Source: Rana temporaria
Lineage: Eukaryota; Chordata; Amphibia; Anura; Ranidae
NCBI RefSeq assembly: GCF_905171775.1
Contig: NC_053492.1
Coordinates: 182,912,278 to 182,976,277, forward strand
DNA: 64,000 nt
Direction of reading: 5' to 3'
This document shows positions 11,196 to 21,239 of this stretch, piece after piece; the stretch's first letter is position 1; each line of letters starts with the position of its first letter. The notes under the pieces were generated by a model. That model saw nothing but the letters and a program-made list of their open reading frames with translations. It searched no databases and had not been told where the DNA came from. Made by a program: the position numbers and the translations under genes.

Positions 11196-12431
11196 TCAAA
11201 GAAAAGTATAATGCAAACAATATATAATCAATATATGAATGAGGATGGTGGAAATTACAAAAAAAATTGTAAAAACATCCCACTCAAAATGTAATCCTGA
11301 GGGGCGTCTAGTATTCAAGAGAAATATCCACCGAACCTCTTGCTTACACAATATATTGAACTTATCACCACCTCTCGTGGTTTTACAATTTTTTTCTAGT
11401 CCTTGAATAACTAAACTGGAGGTGTCCTTGTGATAGACCTCATTCCAATGCCGTGCCACGTTAGTCATATGATCCTTTTCGATGTCATAAAGATGATCAT
11501 ATAGGCGATCCTTAAGACGTCTTGTAGTTCTACCTACATACTGAACTGAACACAACCTGCATGCAATGGCATATACAACGTAACGTGTGTTACAATTGAT
11601 AAAATAATGCAGCTTGTGTGTCTTTTTCGTGGACATAGAGACAATGGTGTCCCCTCTTTGAATAAAGGGGCAATAAGCACAATTGCAGCCCCCACATTTG
11701 AAGGTGCCCCCCTTGAAAGATAACCAATTGCCATTGGTGTCCTTACTTGAAAAGAAACTGGGTGACAAAAGTGCACCCAGAGACGGTGCTCTTCTAGACA
11801 CAGTACGTATGCCTCCTTTAAGGATTTCGGCATACGTTGGATCATGAGATAGGATGGGAAGGTGTTTGGTGACAATGCGTTTTATTTTCCGAAATTCCTT
11901 GCTGTATGCAGTGGAAAAAGTGGGAATAGGATTGATAACACCATTATCCCCATCTTTGTTTCTATGTTGTTTATTAGTATTGCCACCAAAACCCCATCTG
12001 CGTTTACTTTTATTTTTGTTATTGGATTTCTTCATCAAAAGCATATCATGAGAAGAACCCTTAGCTATGCATAAGCCTCTATCAATGACAGGTTTAGGGT
12101 AACCCCTCTCCTGAAATCTAATGGACATGGCTGCTGCTTCTTGCTTGAAATCGCACTCCTTGCTGCACAGTCTTCTAAGTCTGCGAAACTGACCTGCTGG
12201 TATATTGTCAACAGTATGCTTAGGATGACTAGAGTCTTCTCTAAGAAGGGTGTTGCCAGCACTGGGTTTTCTGTAGAGATTAGAAGTAATAATGTTCCCC
12301 TCACCTGAGAGTCTTGCATCTAAAAATTCTATAGTTTTGACATTGAATGTGCCTGTGAATTTTAAATTGAGTGAATTGTCATTCATATAGGACAACCAAG
12401 ATTGCAGGATCACAACAAGGGTCCTTGACAA
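11196..12431 (-). pseudogene. Penelope-like element: RT C-terminus, linker and GIY-YIG endonuclease
   Basis: A 411-codon open frame on the minus strand. The N-terminal third ('NDNSLNLKFTGTFN', 'IEFLDARLS', 'TSNLYRKPSAGNTLL') fits the RT thumb region of Penelope-like proteins. Around residue 245 a cysteine cluster (KCGGCNCAYC) precedes the GIY-YIG-like core 'YVVYAIACRLC...VQYVGRTTRRLKDR' with a following His (DHLYDI), the known order in these proteins. The frame is entered through a frameshift near 12,400 relative to the upstream RT segment, and the last ~20 residues look like 3' UTR translation. The product would be an enzyme for target cleavage during retrotransposition; this copy cannot make the full protein. 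Confidence 0.85.
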
Positions 12432-13060
12432 TGAACAACAGATCGTCTATGTATCTACAAAACAGCACAGTATCCTGTCGACGGGGACTATCCGGTGCAA
12501 AAATGCGGAGCCTTTCCCACCATCCCATGTAGAGATTGGCTAGGGACGGCAAATATCTAGCTCCCATGGAGGCTCCGCATTTTTGGAGATAATAGTCCCC
12601 GTCGAACATGAAAAAATTGTGGGTGAGAAGATATTCCAAGCACATGATGATAAACTCTTGCACCATGGGAGAAAAACTACCCGATCTATCTAAAAAGAAT
12701 GACACGGCTTGTAAACCTGAAGCATGAGGTATAGAGGAATAAAGATTAGAAACATCACAAGAAATCCACCGATAATAATCATGCCATGCGATTTACTGTA
12801 AGTTAATCAATAAATCGCTAGTATCACCAATATAGCCTGGTAAATCCAGAACTAATGGCTGTAGTTGTTCATCTACCCATTGACCCAAACGTTCATTTAA
12901 AGAATCCATTCCGGACACGATTGGCCTTCCAGTTAGGGGAGAAAGTCCCTTATGCAATTTGGGAAGATGATGAAAGATGGGCATAACAGGGAAAGGAGGA
13001 ACAAGCGTTTCTTTATCTTTTTCAGTGAATATTCCGATTTCTACAGCTCTATCCAATAAA
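12379..13060 (-). pseudogene. Penelope-like element: reverse transcriptase core, broken
   Basis: Two minus-strand segments in one frame are separated by a stop codon at about 12,793-12,795. The upstream piece carries 'PIFHHLPKLHKG' and 'GRPIVSGMDSLNERL' (the PKLHK and RPIVS motifs of Penelope-like RT). The sequence between them reads 'CDVSNLYSSIPH', which holds the first catalytic Asp. The downstream piece has 'KCGASMGARYLPSLANLYMG' and 'CRYIDDLLFI', with the paired catalytic Asp residues. The frame is then lost near 12,400, where the following segment continues in another frame. Upstream protein is missing at the 13,060 truncation. Catalytic residues survive but the gene is not translatable as one protein. 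Confidence 0.87.
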
Positions 13061-13410
13061 ATATATTGGTGCATGTGGCTGTACAGTGTAAAGTACTACT
13101 GTATTTGTGGTTTCTGGGAGCCAAAGCTTCTGCATAATTATGCCCAAAGACATTCCGATTGTAAACACCAGTACTTAGACACGAATGGACTTCTGTCCAC
13201 AAATGTTAATATTTGCATTCAGAAAGATATGCCCATATACACATAAAGTAGTGTATTCTGTAATGCCTGTCTATGGGCAAATTTTATGCAGCAGTTGTGG
13301 CTCCTGGGCACCACAATACCTGGTGTATTTTGCTCTGTATGGCCATGCTGTAATATACAGTTGTGTTCAACAGCCCTGAAAGGTTATTACATTTTTGTTT
13401 GTTACTTTTA
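13061..13410. other. Host sequence of the Penelope-like insertion
   Basis: This continues the sequence ending at 9,507. It contains two similar segments, 'gtggtttctgggagccaaag' and 'agttgtggctcctgggcacc', suggesting an older interspersed repeat. I see no coding capacity. Confidence 0.4.
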
Positions 13411-13905
13411 ACCACTTAACCCCCAGACCATATTGCTGCCCAAAGACCAGAGCACTTTTTGCGATTCGGGACTGCGCCGCTTTAACTGACAATTGCGCGG
13501 TCGTGCGACGTGGCTCCCAAACAAAATTGGCGTCCTTTTTTTCCCACAAATAGAGCTTTCTTTTGGTGGTATTTGATCACCTCTGCGGTTTTTATTTTTT
13601 GCGCTATAAACAAAAATAGAGTGACAATTTTGAAAAAAATGAATATTTTTTACTTGTCACAATTAAAATGTTGCACGCCAAACTACGGTACATTAAATTA
13701 TCCATAGGCGATGATTTAAAAGCCTTTACAGGTTACCAGATAAGGAGGTCTGATGCTAGAATTATTACTCTGTCTACGTTTGTGACTACACCTCACATGT
13801 GTGGTGTGATAACTGTTTACATATGCATACAGAATCTATGTATGCGTTCGCATTTAGGCAGGGGGACAGGGATGGCTTTAAAAATTAATTTAATTATTTT
13901 TACAC
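13411..13905 (+). repeat. Family A start joined to another interspersed repeat
   Basis: It begins 'aaccacttaacccccagacc' with 'aaagaccagagcactttttg', 'gacaattgcgcggtcgtgcg' and 'gcgctataaacaaaaataga', the best-preserved 5' end of family A in the window. After about 13,660 it changes to 'ccataggcgatgattta' and 'gtgtggtgtgataactgttt', a piece related to the block at 5,700-5,900. The switch suggests a deletion or nested insertion. Confidence 0.6.
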
Positions 13906-13915
13906 TGTCTTTTAA

Positions 13916-14433
13916 AGCGGGGGTTCACCCTTAGAGGGCACTTTTCCCCCTTAGATTCCTGCTCGTTTTTACTAGGGGAATCGGCTATTTGTTTTAAAAT
14001 ATGTGCAGTACTTACCCGTTTACGAGATGCATCCTCTCCGTCGCTTCCGGGTATGGGCTGCGGGAATGGGCGTTCCTTCTTGATTGACAGTCTTCCGAGA
14101 GGCTTCCGACGGTCGCATCCATCGCGTCACGATTTTCCGAAAGAAGCCGAACGTCGGTGCGCAGGCGCAGTATAGAGCCGCACCGACGTTCGGCTTCTTT
14201 CGGCTACGAGTGACGCGATGGATGCGACCGTCGGAAGCCTCTCGGAAGACTGTCAATCAAGAAGGAACGCCCGCTCCCGAAGACCCATACCCGGAAGCGA
14301 CGGAAGAAGATGCAGCTCGAAAACGGGTAAGTACTGCTCATATTTTAATACAAATAGCCAATTCCCCTAGACCGAACGAGCAGGAATCTAAGGGGAGAAA
14401 AAAAAAAATTTAATACATGGGTGAACTCCCGCT
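13916..14433. mobile_element. Palindromic TTAA-flanked MITE, copy 1
   Basis: It begins 'agcgggggttcaccc' and ends 'gggtgaactcccgct', with TTAA at both edges (13,912-13,915 and 14,434-14,437). The interior is a long inverted repeat: 'gattgacagtcttccgagag' on the left is mirrored by 'ctctcggaagactgtcaatc' on the right, centred near 14,173. The same family occurs at 34,799-35,306. TTAA edges fit a piggyBac-type target, but since the terminus itself is partly palindromic the TTAA could belong to the element. Open frames on both strands are mirror copies, not genes. Confidence 0.8.
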
Positions 14434-14435
14434 TT

Positions 14436-14437
<2 letters not shown>

Positions 14438-14471
<34 letters not shown>
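14438..14471. repeat. (GT)n microsatellite
   Basis: An uninterrupted gt/tg run directly follows the TTAA at the end of the preceding MITE. Confidence 0.9.
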
Positions 14472-15231
14472 TGTGTTTTATCAACTTTATCTTTTAGAAT
14501 GAACATCTCTTGTGATGGCATGGGCAATGATGAGTTCTTTTTACCGCTCAAAGGTGTCCAAAGATATCGACAATTGGATATTCAGGCCTCGTTTACACCA
14601 TATGTTAATGAAAACTGAAGATTTCACTTGCAGAGACATAAGTTTATATAATATATTTCATACACATTTCAGTGAGTTTTTATGCACGTTGCCACGTTTA
14701 TACTTGCCAAATGATTTGCATTATACAGTTTACACATCTTGCATGTCAGGAGACCTTAATTACTGTAGCGGAGTTGAGCTTTCCTTTCAACGCTGTGCCT
14801 GGACAATAAAACAAGAATAAGCATACCAATGTGCTAATTTCCGTCACGCTGCTCTCTCCTCCCATCAGTATGTTGCTTGCACTGCAGCACAAAAGATTGG
14901 CTCCTTGTGCAGTGTCTCTCTGTCTCCCAGTATGATTGGCTTCTTGTGCAGCTTTTCCTGCCCCCAGCCTAAGCTTTCCTGTAATTTCAACAATATTTGA
15001 AATTTTGTATGCTCATTTGTCATGATCGCAGTCTGTCTATCTGTGCATTGCAATACCCCAATCAGAGTGCTTGGTGGCTGTTGAGAAAAGATATCGGCCA
15101 CACAGGCTTTATAGTGGGTCAGGTGACTGCAGGAAGGGTAACCTACATATGTATTGAGTAAATATGGCTGGCCTCCATGTACAAAACTTTATGAACCATG
15201 CACACACAAGCAACATTTTTAAATCCTTTAT
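14472..15231. other. No gene recognised
   Basis: Mostly AT-rich with ordinary complexity. Two near copies of 'agattggctccttgtgcag'/'tgattggcttcttgtgcag' (14,891 and 14,932) form a short local duplication. No element ends are seen. Confidence 0.4.
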
Positions 15232-15563
15232 GGCTGATTCACACCAGCAACTGTGCTGATCGCACAGCTGCTGGTGTGGACTGGGAAGTCACAGTGCAGA
15301 ATGGCTAATCCTGCATTCTTGTGCTGCTTGCTTTTTTGTTGGCATTTTATTGAAATATCACAAGTGACTTTTAACTTCCATTCACACATCAGTATTGGAA
15401 TGTGATGGTTTTCAACTGTACCAAAAAAGTATTGCATGCAGTTCCCTTGTTTGTTTTTTTCAGAGCACCCTACCGCAATGCAGTTGCCTGAACTTCTACA
15501 ATGAAGGCACATTGTTTTGCCTTTGAATAGGGACTGCGCTGGGCAAATAATGTGAACAGGCCT
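15232..15563. mobile_element. Probable MITE with 'gattcacac' termini
   Basis: The left end 'ggctgattcacaccagcaac' and right end 'aatgtgaacaggcc' form an imperfect inverted repeat, and 'taa' follows on the right. It resembles the 'ttcacac' MITE group at 9,681, 26,997 and 63,561. Target duplication is not clear. Confidence 0.5.
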
Positions 15564-15599
15564 AAAACTGACATCAGATGGATTTTTTTTATTTGTTCA

Positions 15600-16860
15600 G
15601 TCTGCAGGGTTAAAAAAACAAAACTGAATGGGTTCTTCCATCCACACAATCCAGGTAGGGGTAGAGGAATCCTCCCCGCAGAGACATTGTATCATGGCAT
15701 TTGGGACTCTCTGCTGTCAAAATACACTGATCCGTTGCTGGGATCTGTGTGTTAGTGGGCGTCCTGACTCTCCTGTAGTCCAAGGGAGGGGCGAGCACGA
15801 CACTCCACACCAGGGAGAATGTAAATGTAAAAAGTATAATCAGCGCAATGAAACACATATAAAGCAAGCAGCTGAACACTGGGATTCAATTAATAAAATT
15901 CCTGAAAGTAAATACAAGTAGGTAGTGCAGCGCTAAAAGTCCAATATTAGAAAGTCCATAAAAGAATCTTCTCTAAAGTGACTGGTGATAAGTAAAATCA
16001 TGCAGGTGCTGTAGCGTGGAATAAAGCAGAAACACCTCCACCGATGGTAGCAATGGCCGCTCACCTCACAGATATGACCCTCTGTTAGATTAGGTCATAT
16101 ACAGCAATCCCATAAGGGTATCTCCAATAGCAAGGAAAATCCAGCAATGATAAAGAGGTCTCCAAAAGGATGGTCAGCAGTGAAGCATCCAATCCAAATA
16201 TAAAAGAAAAAGGCACATAGTGTTTTTCTGACAAGTTATGAAGACACCAGAAAATCCTGGGGAGACGGCACACAGAAGGTGACTGACAGCCTCCTGACAG
16301 TCACCTTCTGTGTGCCGTCTCCCCAGGATTTTCTGGTGTCTTCATAACTTGTCAGAAAAACACTATGTGCCTTTTTCTTTTATATTTGGATTGGATGCTT
16401 CACTGCTGACCATCCTTTTGGAGACCTCTTTATCATTGCTGGATTTTCCTTGCTATTGGAGATACCCTTATGGGATTGCTGTATATGACCTAATCTAACA
16501 GAGGGTCATATCTGTGAGGTGAGCGGCCATTGCTACCATCGGTGGAGGTGTTTCTGCTTTATTCCACGCTACAGCACCTGCATGATTTTACTTATCACCA
16601 GTCACTTTAGAGAAGATTCTTTTATGGACTTTCTAATATTGGACTTTTAGCGCTGCACTACCTATGTGTATACACCAGGGAGAATACCTTGCATTACTGT
16701 GTGGAGTTAGACAGAAGAACAGGAAGAGGATTTCTCAGAAGAAATAAGGACATTTAAAAGCAAAATGGAAGGATGAGGTAAGTGAAGGAGGGACTGCACT
16801 AAGGTAAAGGAAGCTATTTAGGAAAAAAAGATTGTACCTTTACAACCCCTTAAAGCAGGC
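15600..16860. repeat. Family C repeat, split by a palindromic insertion
   Basis: The left part (to 15,820) has 'tgtgttagtgggcgtcctgac' and 'cacaccagggagaat'. The right part (from 16,672) resumes with 'acaccagggagaat' and 'ccttgcattactgtg', then 'gacagaagaacagga', 'ggacatttaaaagcaaaa' and 'gcactaaggtaaaggaagct'. The unbroken order of these blocks is seen at 32,835-33,180, and the end block again at 46,791-46,915. The family is non-coding. Its start near 15,600 is approximate. Confidence 0.65.
15821..16671. mobile_element. 851-bp foldback insertion containing a near-perfect 746-bp palindrome
   Basis: The inserted block is flanked by 'acaccagggagaat' (15,807-15,820 and 16,672-16,685), an exact 14-bp duplication. 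Within it, 15,919-16,664 is an inverted repeat centred at 16,291.5. By eye the two ~370-bp arms are identical except at the central few bases. The arms therefore encode the same 62-residue open frame on opposite strands, which is a mirror artefact. Outside the palindrome are about 98 bp on the left and 7 bp on the right. A 14-bp duplication is longer than DNA transposons give and suggests target-primed retrotransposition of a fold-back RNA or of a rearranged retroelement. No known family was recognised. Confidence 0.75.
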
Positions 16861-17195
16861 CATACATTATGCAATCTTCTTTTGTTCTATCAGAGGTGGA
16901 AATAAAAAAAAAATTCTCTATTCCTCCAACACGGTCAGTGTTGGCAGGAAATCCCTCTTGCAGCGCCATTGTGTATTGCCGGCAGGGAGGGAACATGGGA
17001 AACCATCCCTGCCAGCAAAACATAATGATTAGTGTAGCTGGCTTATTGCCAGTGGCACTAATCGTCTGGGGGGGGAGAAAATCTGCCAGGCTGGTTGTAC
17101 ACCGATCGATTTGTGTACAACCAGGGTGCCCATACATGGATCGAATTTGGCCAGCCCCTCCTGAACCAAACAAATTTTGCTCAACGTATGGCCAA
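16856..17195. mobile_element. Probable MITE, 'ggccatacat' termini
   Basis: It starts 'aggccatacattatgcaatc' and ends 'caacgtatggccaatttta', weak inverted ends. Internally 'ggttgtacaccgatcgattt' and 'tgtgtacaaccagg' form a short palindrome at about 17,092-17,126. Similar sequence occurs at 31,740-32,015 and 15,610-15,760. Confidence 0.5.
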
Positions 17196-17851
17196 TTTTA
17201 GGACTTGCTTTCATATCACCCTAATTTACAGAATTTTTGTGTACGTGAAAGTTCTATTTCTATTAAACAAATCCTAAAGAAAGATAGGATAAAGGAAAAT
17301 AATTGTATGCTAAGCAAAATGCACTTGTATCTAGCTAAGCCTAGATATACTGCTAGAGCAAGAAATGCAGATGCAGCAGTTGTAGTTTGTGTCTGTTTAA
17401 CAAAGACAAGGGATACCTGACTGGGTTGGAAAATGCTGAATGTTTAGCTGGAACAATAGACAATACAATGAATGAGCTACTCAGCAATGTTCACAGCTAA
17501 CTGGCCTGCAAGTTTAGCCAGGATTCTATCCCATAGCTAAGCTGAAATCTTGTAATGTAACAGGAATCATTGTGTGAGCTGTCGCATACAATGTTTCATC
17601 ACTGAACAATGTGATCTGGGGTGTTTGAAAACAATAGCAATGCACATTGCTTTGTAGGTGATTCACAAAGAGCTGGATCATCTACTGACCTTTTTGTAAT
17701 AATCAGAGACTGCAGTGCTAAATTCTCCCACTGACATTCTACCTGTACCTTGTTCTAAAAACTCCTTTAGGGCGAGCAAGTGCCCAAAATACGGATAAGT
17801 CAGCCCTTTCGCATTCACACAAAACTGAAATATTACTTTTCCGTGGTATAA
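17196..17851. other. No gene recognised
   Basis: Sequence of ordinary complexity with two similar 'tagctgga'/'agctaactggcctgcaag' blocks. I found no convincing coding frame and no terminal repeats. Confidence 0.4.
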
Positions 17852-17888
17852 CTTTAAAGGAACACTAAAGAGAATTTTATTTTCTCTT

Positions 17889-18080
17889 ATCGTCCATGGA
17901 CGGACACAGCTCCTTAAATCTTGACAAATGGGTTATGTTCCCTGTTTACAGGCGAGGACTAGGCAGAAACATGTTGGATAATTAAATACATGTTACATTA
18001 ACAGAGTTGAACAGCCCCGCCCAGGGGGCGGTCCCTCCAGACATAACCCTCCTCACTCAGCCTCAGTTTTGTTCTGCCTA
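17889..18080 (+). repeat. DIRS left inverted terminal repeat
   Basis: It starts 'tcgtccatggacggacacag' and includes 'gttccctgtttacagg', 'aggactaggcagaaacatgtt' and 'cccgcccagggggcggtccc'. These blocks recur in inverted orientation and order at 23,290-23,490, with few differences, such as 'ggataattaaatac' against 'agataaatac'. Confidence 0.88.
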
Positions 18081-19884
18081 GCAAGGAGAAGGACGTATGG
18101 CCCTCTTTGGGCCCAGCGCCCTGAGGAGAAATGTTAATTTATTTTACTTTTTCTTGAAGAATCTTCTTTCAACTGTCGTCTGAGAGACAGGCTGGATAAC
18201 TGTAGTCTACTCAGTCCGACCAGCAAGTGTGGGCACACCTTTGCAAAGAGGCTGGGTCTGCCATGCCATACCCCATGACTCCTGGGGTGGCCGGTGAGCT
18301 TTGCTCCGAGGTCCACATATGACTGGGCTGTGGTGTTGTCTCACAGTAGACCGGGCCGACAGCTACCTCCATTGCGGTTGTAGTTCTGTCAGGAATGCGT
18401 CAGCGAGTCCTCGCTCGGACGGGTAAGTACAGTCCCTCCCGCTTCCGTGGGTTGGTACGGCTGGGGGGTCCTCTTCTCCTCCCTTCCCTGCTCCTTTTCC
18501 TTTGCTGCATTGCTAACATTGCCACTGTCAGGGAGGAGGGGGCCTTCCTGAGGGGACTGTGTTATCTGGCCTGTGTTTTTTTTCTTTTTTGTATGGGGCT
18601 TTCCTGTGAGGGTTTTTTTACAGTTAAAAAGCCATAGGAGGCTTTTCCTGTTTAAACGCAGCATTTTGCTGCCATTTAGCACACAGGTCCCTGCAGATGC
18701 CGCACAGTTACCTCACGGTTCTTTTCCTCTAACACGCTGAGAGCGGACGGCAGCGATGGGCAGTCTCCTCCTGAGGTGAGTCCCCTGGGTACCCCTGGTC
18801 AGCGCAGCAAGTGGGTGAGATGCCCTGAATAGGGCTCTAGGAGCTTTTGTTTATTTGTAAGGACAGGTGTGCATATTATACATACACACTATGTAAATAT
18901 TATTATTTGGAGTCCGTATCTGGGTCCTTCCCAAACATGCTGGTGGTGGCAGCAGGTGTTAGCACCTGGGATTCCCACAGAGGTTTTATTGTTAGTCCTG
19001 GACACGTTTGTGCTAGGGTGGGGGTGGACTGTAGACGGGCGGTAAAAGAGTGCCCCCTTCCCCCGTTATCCCCTGGGGAATGCTCTGTTATGGAGCCATG
19101 GACCAGGTACCTGGAAAGTAAAAAAAAAAAAAAAAAAAAGCAGGATAAGGCATTTATGGGTGCACATCTCACTGCTGCAAGGGACTCTCTTAAGCTGGAT
19201 AGTGCAGCTTGGTTTTTGCCGAGGGCTCGGTCTTTTTTGGATTACACAAATCAGACCGCTCTGTGTAGGTTTTTTCATTCTGTGCCCTTCTTTGATAATT
19301 TCTAAGATGCGGAATGAGAAAAGCCGCTGAGGGATTTTGTAGTCCCCCCCCCCCCCACCGCCGGGCGGTTCAGTGCCCCTTTGAGGAGAGCCTTTTCAAA
19401 AGGTGGGCTTCTTCCCGGTGGTGGACCCTCCGGGTGTCATGTATAGGTGACCACTCTCCCTATTGCGGGAATCCCCGCTTGTATGGATCTGACTGATAGA
19501 AGATCCGAAGTACTGACCCGGTCCATGTTTACCATGCTGGGGTCTGACTTGCGGCCACTACTCTGGGGTCTCAGTCGGTGCTGGTGCAATTTTTTGGGTG
19601 GTTTTTCAAATACATTGAAAACTCCCATTGGCGGCCATTTTGTTGTAGCCGCACTATGGTGCAGCTTACATTGCGGTCGGCCATTTTCCTGTGGCCGCGT
19701 TCTGAACGCTCAGCTGCCATCTTGGAGTAATCCTGACCTCCTAGTGCTGTATACAACTCACGGAGTAAGCATTTTGCAATTAGGCTAGCGGACCAGCTGG
19801 TCCAGGGCCTCATATAGGTCTGTGATGCTTCATTGAATGCTGCGCCCTTGTTATCCAGGGCTTCTGTTTCAGAATGGTTTCTGC

Positions 19885-20045
19885 ACATGGTGGTGTAGTG
19901 GTGAACTCCATTACTTGGCAGCAAGAGAGTCGTTGGTTCGAATCCGGACACTGACGCCAATCTGCCTGGAGCTTGCATTGTCGCTCCCTGTGTCTGCATG
20001 GTTTTCCTCCAGGTACTCCGGTTTCCTCCTAAGGCATGTGTGCAC
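19885..20045 (+). mobile_element. tRNA-derived SINE within the DIRS element
   Basis: 'tggtgtagtggtgaactcc' contains an A-box-like motif. About 40 bp later 'ggttcgaatcc' is a canonical Pol III B box. The 3' body, 'ctggagcttgcattgtcgct' followed by 'aggtactccggtttcctcc', resembles the tail domain of known tRNA-SINEs of fishes and amphibians. It is inserted in the 5' (gag-like) part of the DIRS element. No poly(A) or target duplication could be set with confidence. Confidence 0.7.
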
Positions 20046-20379
20046 CTACATAATATACATACACACTATGTGTGTGTGTATTATTTAGGGGCAACCCTCC
20101 CAGGCCGTCAAAGGCCCAGCTGGGGGACTAATCCCTCCCTGGGTGCGAAAGCCGATCACGCCAGCACCCAAATCCTGCCAATGTATGTAGCCTTCCCTCC
20201 CTGTCTCTTGGTGGGAGGGGCGGCTTGCAGGTTCACAATTCGGTGAAAACTCCCTGCTCTCCGACCAGTGGGTCTGTGAGGTGGTCTCTTCGTAGTACTA
20301 GATAGGGTTTCCTCCTATCCACAGAACAAAGTTCTTCGTGTCTTCCTCTCCCGGCCCCTCGGTCTGCCTTGGGCAGTGT

Positions 20380-20790
20380 GGGATTTGCTAAGCTGCAGGG
20401 TAATTTTACCTTTCCTGCAGGACGAGAGGTTTGGGGTTTTCTATGGGCCTCAAGCCCTAAATACCTTTTGTGAACGTCAGGTAGTTCCGCATGGAATACA
20501 TTTGTTCGGTGGTAGCTGCGCTCCATCCGGGGGACGTCCTGGCATCGGCGATCAGGGACGCAAACATGCATGTCCCTTTTTGCGCATGTCAGTGGTTTTT
20601 TCTGGGCTTCGTGATGAGAGAGGGTCTCTGTCAGCCTGTGGCCCTTCCTTTTGATCTGGCGTCAGCACCATGGGTTTTCAGCTAGGAGCTTGCACTTATC
20701 CGAACTCTGTTGGGACAGCATTGGCTACTTGGACGACTTTCTTCTGAGAGCAGCTTCTGTCTCAGACCTAGTGGATGTGTTATTCCCATT
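20380..20790 (+). pseudogene. DIRS reverse transcriptase remnant
   Basis: The frame at 20,491-20,685 reads through 'MEYICSVVAALHPGD' and 'CQPVALPFDLASAPWVFS', matching the region before the catalytic box in DIRS RT (LPFGLxxAP). After a frame change, 'YLDDFLLRAAS' at 20,726 supplies the YxDD catalytic box. The expected 'D(A)YMHVPI' motif appears as 'DANMHVPF', with substitutions. Frame breaks and stops make it inactive. The role would have been cDNA synthesis for the DIRS element. Confidence 0.8.
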
Positions 20791-20828
20791 CAGACCCTAC
20801 GAAGATTTGGGTGGGTGTTAAACGTTTA

Positions 20829-20908
20829 GGCCAGAAGGTGTAGCTCAGTGGCAGCAAGCCTGCCCTCCATGTGTGCGACCCAGGGTTCAAATCCTGGGCC
20901 TGCAAGGT
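20829..20908 (+). repeat. tRNA-like sequence inserted in the DIRS RT/RNase H region
   Basis: 'ggtgtagctcagtggcag' matches a tRNA A-box and D-arm, and 'cagggttcaaatcctgg' holds a B box within a T-arm-like stem (CCAGG/CCTGG, loop of 8). The length between flanking DIRS sequence is about 80 bp, the size of a tRNA. The D-arm and T-arm resemble tRNA-Ala, but the anticodon stem does not pair well, so this is a tRNA pseudogene or the head of a tRNA-SINE. DIRS coding similarity stops before it and resumes after it with 'ttggagtatctagg' (LEYLG). Confidence 0.65.
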
Positions 20909-21239
20909 TCCGACTCAGCGTTGGAGTATCTAGGGTTGATCCGGACTCCTCGTGGCGAAGGTCCTTCTTCCCCTGGCGTAATTGCAGACTCTTCGATTGC
21001 GTGATGCCAATACCTTCACCGCAGACTGGTCTTCTCTCCGGGCGCCTGCTGGTCCGGGGCCTGTGGGTAGCCTCCTTCAAGGCGGTACTGTATGCCCAGT
21101 TCCACACTCAGGTTTTCCAGGGGAAATACTGTCCAGGTGGTAAAAATCTCTTGTCTCTAAAATCATCAGATTCCGGTGCGCCACCTAGTTAGAGACTCTC
21201 TGAGTTGGTGACGGAGATCCCTGACTCTTCAGTCCGGGA

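Larger units (their letters stand above)
9508..13060 (-). mobile_element. Penelope-like retroelement, 5'-truncated, with 15-bp flanking duplication
   Basis: The insert is bounded by the exact repeat 'atatattggtgcatg' (9,493-9,507 and 13,061-13,075). Removing it joins 'gcagacggccatatattggtgcatg' to 'tggctgtacag'. It runs on the minus strand. Reverse transcriptase remnants (PKLHK, RYIDD) lie at 12,379-13,060 and a linker plus GIY-YIG endonuclease at 11,196-12,431. A long AT-rich 3' region follows to 9,508, interrupted by a MITE at 9,681-10,084. The N-terminal part of the protein is absent, so the copy is 5'-truncated. RT plus C-terminal GIY-YIG with a nearby Cys-rich motif is characteristic of endonuclease-bearing Penelope-like elements; a Neptune/Penelope-type lineage is likely but not proven. 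Confidence 0.85.

Noticed and set aside
9508..13060. Interpretation of the RT-containing element as an ordinary LINE
   Set aside because: The PKLHK motif, RYIDD box and C-terminal GIY-YIG domain with a Cys cluster fit Penelope-like elements, not LINEs.
14020..14413. Pair of 78- and 109-residue frames with the same N-terminal motif (TVFREASDGRIHRVT)
   Set aside because: The same inverted-repeat arm is read in both directions, and it recurs in the MITE at 34,799-35,306.
16085..16498. Two identical 62-residue open frames on opposite strands
   Set aside because: They are the same palindromic arm read from each strand. No family resemblance, and identity is explained by the inverted repeat.
15821..16671. 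The palindrome as a long-read adapter or chimera artefact
   Set aside because: The flanks on the two sides are different parts of one repeat, with an exact 14-bp duplication between them, which an artefact would not create. Read-level confirmation is still lacking.
20829..20908. Functional tRNA gene
   Set aside because: The T-loop is eight bases and the anticodon stem does not pair convincingly; I keep it as tRNA-like only.
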